Source: DMER64 sp964554535 (GTDB lineage Bacteria; Bacteroidota; Bacteroidia; Bacteroidales; UBA932). Taken from it: a stretch of DNA of 21,733 nt. The DNA lies in assembly GCA_964554535.1 (NCBI GenBank), contig CAZKPB010000028.1, positions 1 through 21,733 on the forward strand. The letters run 5' to 3'. The notes under the pieces were generated by a model. That model searched no databases, was not told the origin of the DNA, and saw only the letters and a list, made by a program, of their open reading frames with translations. Of the stretch, positions 6,617 through 13,726 are shown piece after piece (position 1 is the stretch's first letter; each line of letters starts with the position of its first letter). Position numbers and translations under genes: made by a program.

Positions 6617-7351
6617 ATGGCAAACCATACAGCCGAATACGATTTTACCGTTATAGTCCCTGTGTACAACGAGGAAGACAATGTATATGCATTGGAAAAA
6701 GCGCTGATGGACTTTATTCCCGGAAGCCGTTATTCCGCGTGCGCCCTGTTTGTGAACGACGGGTCCAAAGACCGTAGCGGAGAACGATTGAAAGAAATCT
6801 GTGACCGCAACGCACCGCTGTTCTATATTGAATTTGAAAGGAACGGCGGTCTGAGTGCGGCGCTCAAAGCCGGTTTTGAAATGGTGCAGAGTAAATACGT
6901 GGGGTATATGGATGCCGATCTGCAGACCACACCGCAGGATTTCAACTTGTTGCTGGCCCACATAGAGGAGTATCCCATGGTAATTGGCATCAGGGCCAAT
7001 CGCAAGGACAGCGGTTTAAAGAAATTGCAGTCCAAAATAGCCAATGGCTTTCGCCGCCGTATGACGCACGACGGTATTACCGATACCGGTTGTCCGCTCA
7101 AAGTCATCTGGACATCCTACGCCCGGCAGATACCGCTCTTCACAGGAATGCACCGTTTTTTGCCGGCATTGGTCCAACTGCAGGACGGCGGCAGGGTGAT
7201 GCAGATTCCTGTACGCCATTTTCCCCGGGTGGCCGGCGTTTCCAAATACCATCTGTGGAACCGCCTGGCAGGTCCTTTCCGTGACTGCTTTGTCTACCGG
7301 TGGATGAAAAAACGTTATATCAATTACCGTATCAAAGACACTAATTTGTAG
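6617..7351 (+). CDS. GT2 glycosyltransferase, polyprenyl-phosphate sugar synthase type
   Basis: This 244-residue protein has a GT-A fold of the DPM1/ArnC/GtrB group, which moves a sugar from a nucleotide donor to a polyprenyl phosphate on the cytoplasmic face. Visible motifs are TVIVPVYNEEDNV (11-23), VNDGSKD (47-52) and the metal-binding MDADLQTTPQD (DAD at 99-101). Near the C-terminus are DTGCPLK, TGMHRFLPAL and VRHFPRVAGVSKY, all typical of this group. It ends in a basic segment without the two C-terminal membrane helices of ArnC and GtrB, so it would bind the membrane peripherally. I chose ATG 6617 because the upstream extension would use a TTG inside the ppdK terminator. The Lab_N gene follows after 23 bases and the GT39 gene after that. 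The sugar it transfers cannot be read from the sequence. Confidence 0.88.
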   Translation: MANHTAEYDFTVIVPVYNEEDNVYALEKALMDFIPGSRYSACALFVNDGSKDRSGERLKEICDRNAPLFYIEFERNGGLSAALKAGFEMVQSKYVGYMDADLQTTPQDFNLLLAHIEEYPMVIGIRANRKDSGLKKLQSKIANGFRRRMTHDGITDTGCPLKVIWTSYARQIPLFTGMHRFLPALVQLQDGGRVMQIPVRHFPRVAGVSKYHLWNRLAGPFRDCFVYRWMKKRYINYRIKDTNL

Positions 7352-7374
7352 ATAGCTACCTAATTTACCAATAG

Positions 7375-7998
7375 ATGGCGTATATTTTTGCTCTTGGATT
7401 TTTGGCACAGCTGTTTTTCTCGGCCCGGATTATTGTGCAGTGGTTTTTGTCGGAGAAGGAGGGCAGGGTAGTGTCGCCCGTGCTTTTTTGGGTGTTCAGC
7501 ATAGCGGGCTCGTATGTGTTCATGATTTACGGATGGCTGCGTCACGATTTTTCCATTATCCTGGGGCAGTTTATTTCTTATTACATCTATTTGTGGAATC
7601 TCAGGGCCAAGGGAGCGTGGGTCAAAATACCGTGGCCGGTCAAAAGTCTGCTGATTGCCACCCCGCTGGTTGCGGCCGGCTTTCTGCTCAAGGACAGCGC
7701 GCAGTTTGTGCAGAGTTTTTTCCGGGACAAGGAGATTCCCTTATGGCTTGTTATTTACGGGTCTATGGGACAGGTTGTGTTTACCTTGCGCTTTGTCTAT
7801 CAACTGGTGTATTCATCGCGTCATCATCAGTCGCTGTTGCCCGCCGGTTTCTGGATTTTGTCACTGATAGGGTCGGCGCTGATTATCTCGTACGGGATTA
7901 TCCGCAAGGATCCGGTGCTGATATTGGGTCAGGCTGTGGGCTTTTGTGCCTATAGCCGTAATTTGATGATTGGCCGCAAGGCGGCAAAAAAAGTATGA
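7375..7998 (+). CDS. Tandem Lab_N (lipid A biosynthesis N-terminal) domain membrane protein
   Basis: This 207-residue, strongly hydrophobic protein consists of two copies of the Lab_N domain (PF07578), at residues 9-76 and 130-197, joined by a linker of about 50 residues holding an extra hydrophobic stretch (SLLIATPLVAAGFLL). The copies align without gaps; by hand I count 22 identities in 68. These include the shared Q-x-x-F-x-x-R-x-x-x-Q at the start, FW-x-x-S-x-x-GS in the middle and ILGQ near the end. Each copy should form about three membrane helices. The domain is named after N-terminal extensions of some LpxB proteins, but there is no LpxB catalytic domain here. Placed between a GT2 and an ArnT-like GT39 gene, with its stop overlapping the next start by four bases, it is a good candidate for moving the lipid-linked sugar across the membrane. 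That role is inferred. Confidence 0.85.
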   Translation: MAYIFALGFLAQLFFSARIIVQWFLSEKEGRVVSPVLFWVFSIAGSYVFMIYGWLRHDFSIILGQFISYYIYLWNLRAKGAWVKIPWPVKSLLIATPLVAAGFLLKDSAQFVQSFFRDKEIPLWLVIYGSMGQVVFTLRFVYQLVYSSRHHQSLLPAGFWILSLIGSALIISYGIIRKDPVLILGQAVGFCAYSRNLMIGRKAAKKV

Positions 7999-9584
7999 AA
8001 AAATACCGTCTATTCTTTGTGTTGTATGTGTGTGTCTGTCTGCTGCCGCTGGCTGTTTTCAGAGATTATACCCCGTCCAACGAGTTGCGCTACCTGAGTA
8101 TAGCCAATGAAGCGCTGGAAAACGGCAACGTTTTTACCTTTACCAATCACGGAGCGGCGTATGCGGACAAACCGCCGTTGTATTTGTGGATAGTGATGGG
8201 TGGCAAGTTGCTTTTTGGAACCCACGTTATGTGGTTCCTTTCTCTTTTCTCTCTTGTTCCGGCCCTTTTGATAGTCTATGTGATGGACAAATGGCTGCGA
8301 TTGGAGACAACGAATAATCCCTTGACGGCGGATTTTCCTGACAATACGGCACCTCGGCGCACGGCGGCCTGGATGCTGGTCAGTAGCGGCCTGTTCCTGG
8401 GACTGGCGGTGGTGCTCAGGATGGATATGCTTATGAATCTGTTTATAACGCTTTCTCTCTATGAATTTTACAAAATGTACACCGGCCACGCAACGCCCGC
8501 TTCAAAATACCTGTTTCCGCTCTATGTGTTTCTGGCCCTTTTTTCAAAAGGCCCTTTGGGTTTTCTGATTCCGTTGTTGTGTACGGCGGTGTTTTTGGCC
8601 ACTCAAAAACAACTCCGCACCTTTGGCCGGTACTGGGGTTGGAGAACCTGGGGGGTGCTGGTGCTGGGTTGCGTGATATGGTTTGGGGGCGCCTTTCTGG
8701 AAGGTGGCACCGAATACCTCAATAATCTGTTGTTTCACCAGACGGTGGACCGTGCTGTCAACGCCTTTCATCACAAGGAACCGTTTTATTACTACGGAAT
8801 TACTTTCTGGTATTCCCTGGCTCCCTGGTCGCTGCTGGTGGCCGGTGTATTGGTAATTGCCCTGGTGAAGAAGCGGTTTACTTCCATCTTGTCCGCATTT
8901 TTTGGGACAGTAGTGGCTACCACGTTTGTAATGGTGTCCTGTTTCAGTTCCAAGTTGGCCATTTACCTCAGTCCGGCGTTTCCGTTTTTTGTGTACCTGG
9001 CGGTGATGCAATGGCCTGTCTGGCATACAAGAAAATGGGCCAAAATTCTGCTGGCCGTCCCTATGGGGGTGCTGGCCTGCGCTCTCCCGGCCGTAGTTGT
9101 ACTCTCGGCCCGGGAAGACACGGCATTTATTGGGCAGGCCGGATTCTATGTGGCCGCCGCGCTGCTGAGTGTCGGTGCCCTGGGGGCGTTGTACTTGCTT
9201 TTCTTCAGAAAGGAAGGCACGGGAGCATCGGTGCGTCTGACGGCGATGGCCTTGTATGCCGCCCTGTTTGCCGGAGGCTGGAGTGTGCCCCGGATTAATG
9301 ATCGCATAGGGTATGCCTCTCTATGTGAGGCCGCACTGGAACTGGCAACTCAAAACGATTGTAACAGATACGCCACCTATTTTGTAAGCCGTCCGGAAAA
9401 TATGGATGTGTATATGGGGGTTGTGCCCGAGGTTTTGTCGGAAGAAGAAGGGGCTGCCACTGTTGCTCCGGGTACCGTATTGATTACCCGTGAGCACCGC
9501 CTGCAGGCTAATCCCGGGTTGTTGCGCCGGACAACGGGACGTCCTATGGTCAAATGCGGTGATTTTGTATTGTATGCCCTATAG
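7995..9584 (+). CDS. ArnT-like GT39 membrane glycosyltransferase
   Basis: This 529-residue polytopic membrane protein belongs to the PMT/ArnT (GT39, GT-C) group, which uses polyprenyl-phosphate sugars as donors on the periplasmic side. After the first membrane segment comes the first-loop motif with acidic residue and arginine (SNELRY, E30 and R32), then YADKPPLYLW (56-65), as in ArnT. There are about eleven to twelve hydrophobic segments, then a soluble C-terminal tail of about 100 residues. The start overlaps the Lab_N stop as ATGA, which indicates translational coupling. The acceptor may be lipid A, as for ArnT, or another envelope molecule; the sequence does not tell. No terminator is seen after the stop. 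Confidence 0.88.
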   Translation: MKKYRLFFVLYVCVCLLPLAVFRDYTPSNELRYLSIANEALENGNVFTFTNHGAAYADKPPLYLWIVMGGKLLFGTHVMWFLSLFSLVPALLIVYVMDKWLRLETTNNPLTADFPDNTAPRRTAAWMLVSSGLFLGLAVVLRMDMLMNLFITLSLYEFYKMYTGHATPASKYLFPLYVFLALFSKGPLGFLIPLLCTAVFLATQKQLRTFGRYWGWRTWGVLVLGCVIWFGGAFLEGGTEYLNNLLFHQTVDRAVNAFHHKEPFYYYGITFWYSLAPWSLLVAGVLVIALVKKRFTSILSAFFGTVVATTFVMVSCFSSKLAIYLSPAFPFFVYLAVMQWPVWHTRKWAKILLAVPMGVLACALPAVVVLSAREDTAFIGQAGFYVAAALLSVGALGALYLLFFRKEGTGASVRLTAMALYAALFAGGWSVPRINDRIGYASLCEAALELATQNDCNRYATYFVSRPENMDVYMGVVPEVLSEEEGAATVAPGTVLITREHRLQANPGLLRRTTGRPMVKCGDFVLYAL

Positions 9585-9598
9585 AACGCTAATTTTAT

Positions 9599-9606
9599 TA
9601 TATTTG
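9599..9606 (+). promoter_or_regulatory. -7 promoter box before the DUF4234 gene
   Basis: TATATTTG is a perfect match to TAnnTTTG, 35 bases before the ATG at 9642, giving an estimated leader of about 32 bases. No good TTTG lies at the expected distance upstream. The box is followed by the G-C-C start-site context often seen in this group. Confidence 0.5.
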
Positions 9607-9641
9607 CCATCAAATCCCCATACCTAAAAATTATCTGCCCT

Positions 9642-10010
9642 ATGCAAGTTATTAAAAACATTCCCGAATTTCGGAGAGACCCGGTGGTGGTCCTCATATT
9701 GGGCTTTATCACCTGCGGTCTGTATCTTATCTACTGGAATCTCAAGGTGGCTCAAGTGGTTAACTCCCTTGCCGACCGTGAAGTCATCTCTCCTGTGATT
9801 GCCGTATTGTGCGGCTGTATTTACCCGGTGAATATATACTTCTACTATCTGATAGGAAACGAAGGTTTGCCCAAGGTATACGAATACATTGGTGCACCGG
9901 AAAGGGACCAGACCGTGCTGCTGCTCATTCTGGGCATCTTCTTCCCTATGGTGGCCGCCATGATTGTGCAGGGCGAGCTGAACAGATTATATGACCGTCC
10001 TCTCGAATAA
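9642..10010 (+). CDS. DUF4234 domain membrane protein
   Basis: This 122-residue protein has the DUF4234 layout. A basic N-terminus (residues 1-14) is followed by a membrane helix ending in the family's GLYLIYW (residues 26-32), a central hydrophobic helix pair (VISPVIAVLCGCIYPVNIYFYYLIG), and a last helix (LLLILGIFFPMVAAMIV) leading into the GELNRLYD tail. The biochemical role of the family is unknown. It overlaps the next gene, a DUF2752 protein, by 20 bases; the two are probably translated together. Confidence 0.8.
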   Translation: MQVIKNIPEFRRDPVVVLILGFITCGLYLIYWNLKVAQVVNSLADREVISPVIAVLCGCIYPVNIYFYYLIGNEGLPKVYEYIGAPERDQTVLLLILGIFFPMVAAMIVQGELNRLYDRPLE

Positions 10011-10458
10011 GACGGACCGCTTCCGTCGACGCCTGATAGTGTCAGAGGCGCTGACGGTGGCATTTTTGCTTCTGCCGCTGTGCATCCTGTGGTTTGACCC
10101 TCAGGCGGACCAAATAGGGCAGGCTCAGTCTTTCTGTCCCCTCAAACTGCTTACCGGGCTTCCTTGTCCCGGTTGCGGCATTATTAAATCACAGGTGTTT
10201 CTGTATCAGGGAAATTTTATGGAAAGCCTGCGCTATCACGCGTTTGGTATTCCGGTGACACTGGCCCTGTGGGTGGCTGTGGGCGTGATGGCGTACCAGT
10301 GGGTGGGGGGAGTTTCTCTGCATTTTCCCCGCCTGTACAGTATGCGTCTGGCCATAATCATCGCCCTGCTGTGGGGAAGCTACCATCTGACCCGTCTGGT
10401 GATATTTGTCTCCACCCATACATTGACCCAAATCCTGCAGGAGTCCGTGTGGACCTGA
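9991..10458 (+). CDS. DUF2752 domain membrane protein
   Basis: This 155-residue protein carries the DUF2752 signature: CPLKLLTGLPCPGCG at residues 49-63, with cysteines at 49, 59 and 62, followed by a G-N-F-x-E-S-L segment and two or three C-terminal membrane helices. The usual Arg after CPGCG-x-T is replaced by Lys (CGIIKS). The function of the family is unknown; the cysteines could bind metal or form a disulfide. The start at 9991 lies inside the DUF4234 gene in another frame, a 20-base overlap that argues for coupled translation. The 103 bases before uxaC hold only a promoter and no clear terminator. Confidence 0.82.
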   Translation: MTVLSNKTDRFRRRLIVSEALTVAFLLLPLCILWFDPQADQIGQAQSFCPLKLLTGLPCPGCGIIKSQVFLYQGNFMESLRYHAFGIPVTLALWVAVGVMAYQWVGGVSLHFPRLYSMRLAIIIALLWGSYHLTRLVIFVSTHTLTQILQESVWT

Positions 10459-10528
10459 TTTTTAATCAGCGACTTGTTGCGTGTGGATTTTGGACAGTTG
10501 GACAAAAAAGTGAGCCTCTCAAGCTGTC

Positions 10529-10558
10529 TTTAAAATGTGTCATTAAATTGTATCTTTG
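10529..10558 (+). promoter_or_regulatory. Promoter of the hexuronate operon
   Basis: TATCTTTG at 10551-10558 is a perfect TAnnTTTG box. TTTA at 10529-10532, 18 bases upstream, matches three of four -33 bases. The ATG of uxaC begins four bases after the box, so transcription would begin at or next to the start codon. No operator-like palindrome for a hexuronate repressor was found beside it. Confidence 0.6.
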
Positions 10559-10561
10559 GGT

Positions 10562-11971
10562 ATGAAAAATTTTAACGACAATAACTTTCTTTTACAGACC
10601 CCTACCGCAGAACGTTTGTATCACGACTATGCAGAGGGGTTGCCTATTATAGACTTTCATTGTCACCTGAGTCCGGAACAGATAGCCAAAGATCGTCGGT
10701 TTGAGAACCTGTCCCAATTGTGGCTGGAAGGAGACCACTACAAATGGCGTGCGTTGCGTGCCAATGGTGTGGAAGAACGCTATATCACGGGTAAAGATAC
10801 CACCGATTGGGAAAAATTTGAAAAATGGGCGGCCACCGTGCCGTATACAATGCGCAATCCTTTGTACCACTGGACGCATTTGGAATTGAAAACGGGCTTT
10901 GGAGAAACCCGCCTGTTGAATTCTCAAACGGCCAAAGACATATACGAACGTTGTTCCCAAATGCTGCAGGAGCCCGGTTACTCGGCCCGAGGCCTTATGA
11001 AGCACTATAATGTGGAAACCGTTTGTACGACCGATGACCCTGTGGACACACTGGAGTATCACGCCAGGATACGTGAGGACGGCTTTGCCGTAAAGGTACT
11101 GCCCACCTGGCGCCCCGACAAGGCTATGGCGGTGGAGGATCCTGTGGCGTTTCGCTCCTATATGGAGCGGCTCTCGGCCGCCTCGGGCATGACCATCAGC
11201 CGATTTGCCGACGTGGTGGCGGCACTGCAAGTGCGTCACGACTTTTTTGCGCGGCAGGGTTGCCGTCTGTCTGACCACGGAACGGAAGAATTCTATGCGG
11301 AAGACTATACGCAGGCGCAAATTGACGCTATTTTTAACAAGGTATACGGAGGTACCGCATTGACTGAAGAAGAGATACGCCGGTTTAAAACCGCCATGAT
11401 GGTGGAATTTTCCCTTATGGACCATATGGCCGGCTGGACGCAACAGTTCCATTACGGAGCCATCCGCAACAACAATACACGGATGTTCCGTGCCATTGGT
11501 CCCGACACCGGATTTGACTCTATTGGGGACGCCAATGTGGGCAAGAACCTGTCCCGCTTTTTGGATTGTCTGGACCGTAATGACCAATTGGCACGGACCA
11601 TTATCTACAACCTGAATCCTAAGGACAATGCATTGATTGCCACAATGATAGGAAATTTTCAGGATGGGCGTACCGCTGGCAAAATCCAATGGGGCTCGGG
11701 CTGGTGGTTCCTTGACCAGATAGACGGGATGGAAAAACAGATGAATGCGTTGTCCCTGCAGGGATTGTTGAGTCGCTTTGTGGGAATGCTTACAGATTCG
11801 CGCAGTTTCATCAGTTATCCCCGGCACGAGTATTTCCGTCGCACCTTGTGCAACCTGGTGGGCAACGATGTGGAGAAAGGCCTGTTGCCGGCTTCCGAGC
11901 TGGATTTCATAGGAAAGGAAATCATCCGCAATGTGTCTTACTTCAATGCAAAGAACTTTTTTAACTTTTAG
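10562..11971 (+). CDS. uxaC: Uronate isomerase (glucuronate/galacturonate isomerase)
   Basis: UxaC converts D-glucuronate to D-fructuronate and D-galacturonate to D-tagaturonate, the first cytoplasmic step of hexuronate breakdown. The 469-residue length is normal. The amidohydrolase-type metal site HCH is seen in IIDFHCHLSPEQIAKDRRF (H33, H35), and further family blocks are visible (VCTTDDPVDTLEYH, VLPTWRPDKAM, QFHYGAIRNNNTRM, FDSIGD, WWFLDQ, MLTDSRSFISYPRHEYFRR). I chose ATG 10562; the only earlier in-frame start is a TTG that lies within the promoter box. It is the first gene of a four-gene operon with kdgK six bases downstream. Confidence 0.97.
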   Translation: MKNFNDNNFLLQTPTAERLYHDYAEGLPIIDFHCHLSPEQIAKDRRFENLSQLWLEGDHYKWRALRANGVEERYITGKDTTDWEKFEKWAATVPYTMRNPLYHWTHLELKTGFGETRLLNSQTAKDIYERCSQMLQEPGYSARGLMKHYNVETVCTTDDPVDTLEYHARIREDGFAVKVLPTWRPDKAMAVEDPVAFRSYMERLSAASGMTISRFADVVAALQVRHDFFARQGCRLSDHGTEEFYAEDYTQAQIDAIFNKVYGGTALTEEEIRRFKTAMMVEFSLMDHMAGWTQQFHYGAIRNNNTRMFRAIGPDTGFDSIGDANVGKNLSRFLDCLDRNDQLARTIIYNLNPKDNALIATMIGNFQDGRTAGKIQWGSGWWFLDQIDGMEKQMNALSLQGLLSRFVGMLTDSRSFISYPRHEYFRRTLCNLVGNDVEKGLLPASELDFIGKEIIRNVSYFNAKNFFNF

Positions 11972-11977
11972 GCTGCC

Positions 11978-13018
11978 ATGAAAAAAATAGTAACTTTTGG
12001 AGAAGTGATGCTGAGGCTGGCCACTCCGGGTAATATGCGTTTTGGTCAGGCCGACACCTTCTCGGCCACGTATGGCGGGGGCGAGGCCAATGTGGCTGTG
12101 TCGCTGGCTAACTACGGCATTCCCGTGTCTTATGTGACACGCCTTCCGCAGAATGACATTGCCGTCGCCTGTGTGCGCGAACTGCGCAAATACGGGGTAG
12201 GCACCGACCATATACTGTATGGCGGGGAACGGATGGGTATTTACTATCTGGAAACGGGAGCCGTGGCGCGTGGCAGCAAGGTGATTTATGACCGGGCCTA
12301 TTCTTCCCTGTCACAGATTACTCCCGGAATGATTGACTGGGACTCCGTGTTTGAAGGAGCAGGCTGGTTTCACTGGACCGGCATCACTCCTGCCTTGAGC
12401 CGTGGGGCGGCTGATGTCTGTCTGGAGGCTATTCGGGCGGCCAACCGTTTGGGAATCAAGGTTTCCTGTGATTTGAACTACCGCAAGAATTTGTGGAAAT
12501 ACGGTAAGACGGCGTCAGAAATAATGCCGCAATTGGTGTCGGGCTGTGACGTAATCTTGGGCAACGAGGAAGATGCCGACAAAGTGTTTGGCATCAGGCC
12601 GCAGCATTTTGACGTAACCGCCACGCAGGGCAAGGTGGATGCCGCTTCCTTTGAGAGCGTCTGCCGTCAGTTGATGGAACGATTTCCCAAGGTGCAAAAG
12701 GTGGTGATTACCCTGCGCGGTTCTGTAAATGCCAATCACAACACCTGGTCCGGTGTTTTGTGGGACGGCAGCACGCTGTATCGGGCCCCCGTCTACGACA
12801 TCACCCATATTGTGGACCGAGTCGGTGGAGGGGATGCCTTTATGGGCGGATTGATTTACGGTCTGCTGACGTACCCCGGGGATCCGGCGCGAGCCCTGCA
12901 TTTTGCGGTAGCCGCGTCGAGCCTTAAACATACTATATACGGAGATTATAATTTGGTGACCGTTGCCGAAGTGGAGCACCTGATGGAGGGTGATGCCAGT
13001 GGACGCGTGAGCCGCTAA
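11978..13018 (+). CDS. kdgK: 2-keto-3-deoxygluconate kinase (PfkB family)
   Basis: KdgK phosphorylates 2-keto-3-deoxygluconate (KDG) to KDPG with ATP. The 346-residue protein has the PfkB/ribokinase fold: an N-terminal GEVMLRL and substrate-side YGGGEANVAVSLANYG, then CDLNYRKNLW, and the C-terminal signature DRVGGGDAFMGGLIYGLL with the catalytic base D286. The family usually has S or A after the GGGD aspartate, so nothing is missing. It starts six bases after uxaC and ends twelve bases before eda, and the flanking genes fix its substrate as KDG rather than fructose or ribose. Confidence 0.94.
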   Translation: MKKIVTFGEVMLRLATPGNMRFGQADTFSATYGGGEANVAVSLANYGIPVSYVTRLPQNDIAVACVRELRKYGVGTDHILYGGERMGIYYLETGAVARGSKVIYDRAYSSLSQITPGMIDWDSVFEGAGWFHWTGITPALSRGAADVCLEAIRAANRLGIKVSCDLNYRKNLWKYGKTASEIMPQLVSGCDVILGNEEDADKVFGIRPQHFDVTATQGKVDAASFESVCRQLMERFPKVQKVVITLRGSVNANHNTWSGVLWDGSTLYRAPVYDITHIVDRVGGGDAFMGGLIYGLLTYPGDPARALHFAVAASSLKHTIYGDYNLVTVAEVEHLMEGDASGRVSR

Positions 13019-13030
13019 TAATTTGAAATT

Positions 13031-13705
13031 ATGGCCAGATTTTCTAAGATGGAAGTATTGCAAGCGATGCAGGGTACCGGAATGGTGCCTGTATTCTATC
13101 ACTGTGACCTCCGGACGGCGCAGCAGGTGCTCCAAGCCTGTTATGCAGGAGGTGTCCGTGCGTTTGAATTCACCAACCGCGGTGATTTTGCCCAGGAAAT
13201 TTTTAAGGATTTGTCAAAATTTGCTGCCCGGGAATGTCCGGAAATGATTCTGGGCGCCGGCTCAATCATTGACCCGGGTACGGCCGCGCTGTATATGCAG
13301 TTGGGAGCCAACTTTATAGTGGGCCCGCTGTTCAATCCCGAGGTGGCCCGGGTGTGCAACCGCCGTCTGATACTCTATACGCCCGGTTGCGGTTCGGTTA
13401 CTGAAATAGGCACTGCCCAGGAAGCCGGTTGTGACTTGTGCAAGATTTTTCCTGCCGGCAACGTGGGCGGGCCGTCCTTTGTAAAGCATGTGCTGGCCCC
13501 TATGCCCTGGAGCCTGCTTATGGTTACCGGAGCCGTGCAACCCACTCGGGAAAACCTTACCCAATGGATAAATGCCGGAGTATGCTGCGTGGGAATAGGG
13601 TCCAAGTTGTTCTCCAAAGAAATACTGTCAGCGCACCGTTGGGATGCCGTTACCGCCCTGTGCCAAGAATCTCTGGCTTACATTGCCCAGGCACGCAAGC
13701 AATAA
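13031..13705 (+). CDS. eda: 2-keto-3-deoxy-6-phosphogluconate aldolase
   Basis: Eda splits KDPG into pyruvate and glyceraldehyde-3-phosphate through a Schiff base. The 224-residue class I aldolase shows FEFTNRGD (the Glu and Arg of the active site), LGAGSIID, TPGCGSVTEIG, and the Schiff-base lysine in DLCKIFPAGNVGG (K138). The C-terminal phosphate-site loop reads MVTGAVQPT instead of the enterobacterial PTGG form, which as far as I recall is usual for the Bacteroidetes branch. The enzyme completes the pathway with kdgK directly upstream and is followed after 21 bases by the transporter. Confidence 0.94.
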   Translation: MARFSKMEVLQAMQGTGMVPVFYHCDLRTAQQVLQACYAGGVRAFEFTNRGDFAQEIFKDLSKFAARECPEMILGAGSIIDPGTAALYMQLGANFIVGPLFNPEVARVCNRRLILYTPGCGSVTEIGTAQEAGCDLCKIFPAGNVGGPSFVKHVLAPMPWSLLMVTGAVQPTRENLTQWINAGVCCVGIGSKLFSKEILSAHRWDAVTALCQESLAYIAQARKQ

Positions 13706-13726
13706 AAAACCTAAAAACTTAACCTT

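Noticed and set aside
10455..10469. Palindrome CTGATT-TTT-AATCAG over the DUF2752 stop, as a terminator or operator
   Set aside because: The stem is only six AT-rich base pairs with a 3-base loop and no T-tract; it is not repeated near the uxaC promoter.
10592..12211. 539-codon open frame on the minus strand opposite uxaC and kdgK
   Set aside because: It runs antisense to two clearly recognised enzymes, has no known domain and a His/Gln/Arg-rich composition typical of frames mirrored by the codon bias of the real genes.
13442..13550. Altered phosphate-loop sequence (MVTGAVQPT) and GAGS/TPGCGS variants in Eda
   Set aside because: They differ from E. coli Eda but, as far as I remember, are normal for the Bacteroidetes branch, and the catalytic Glu, Arg and Lys are present.
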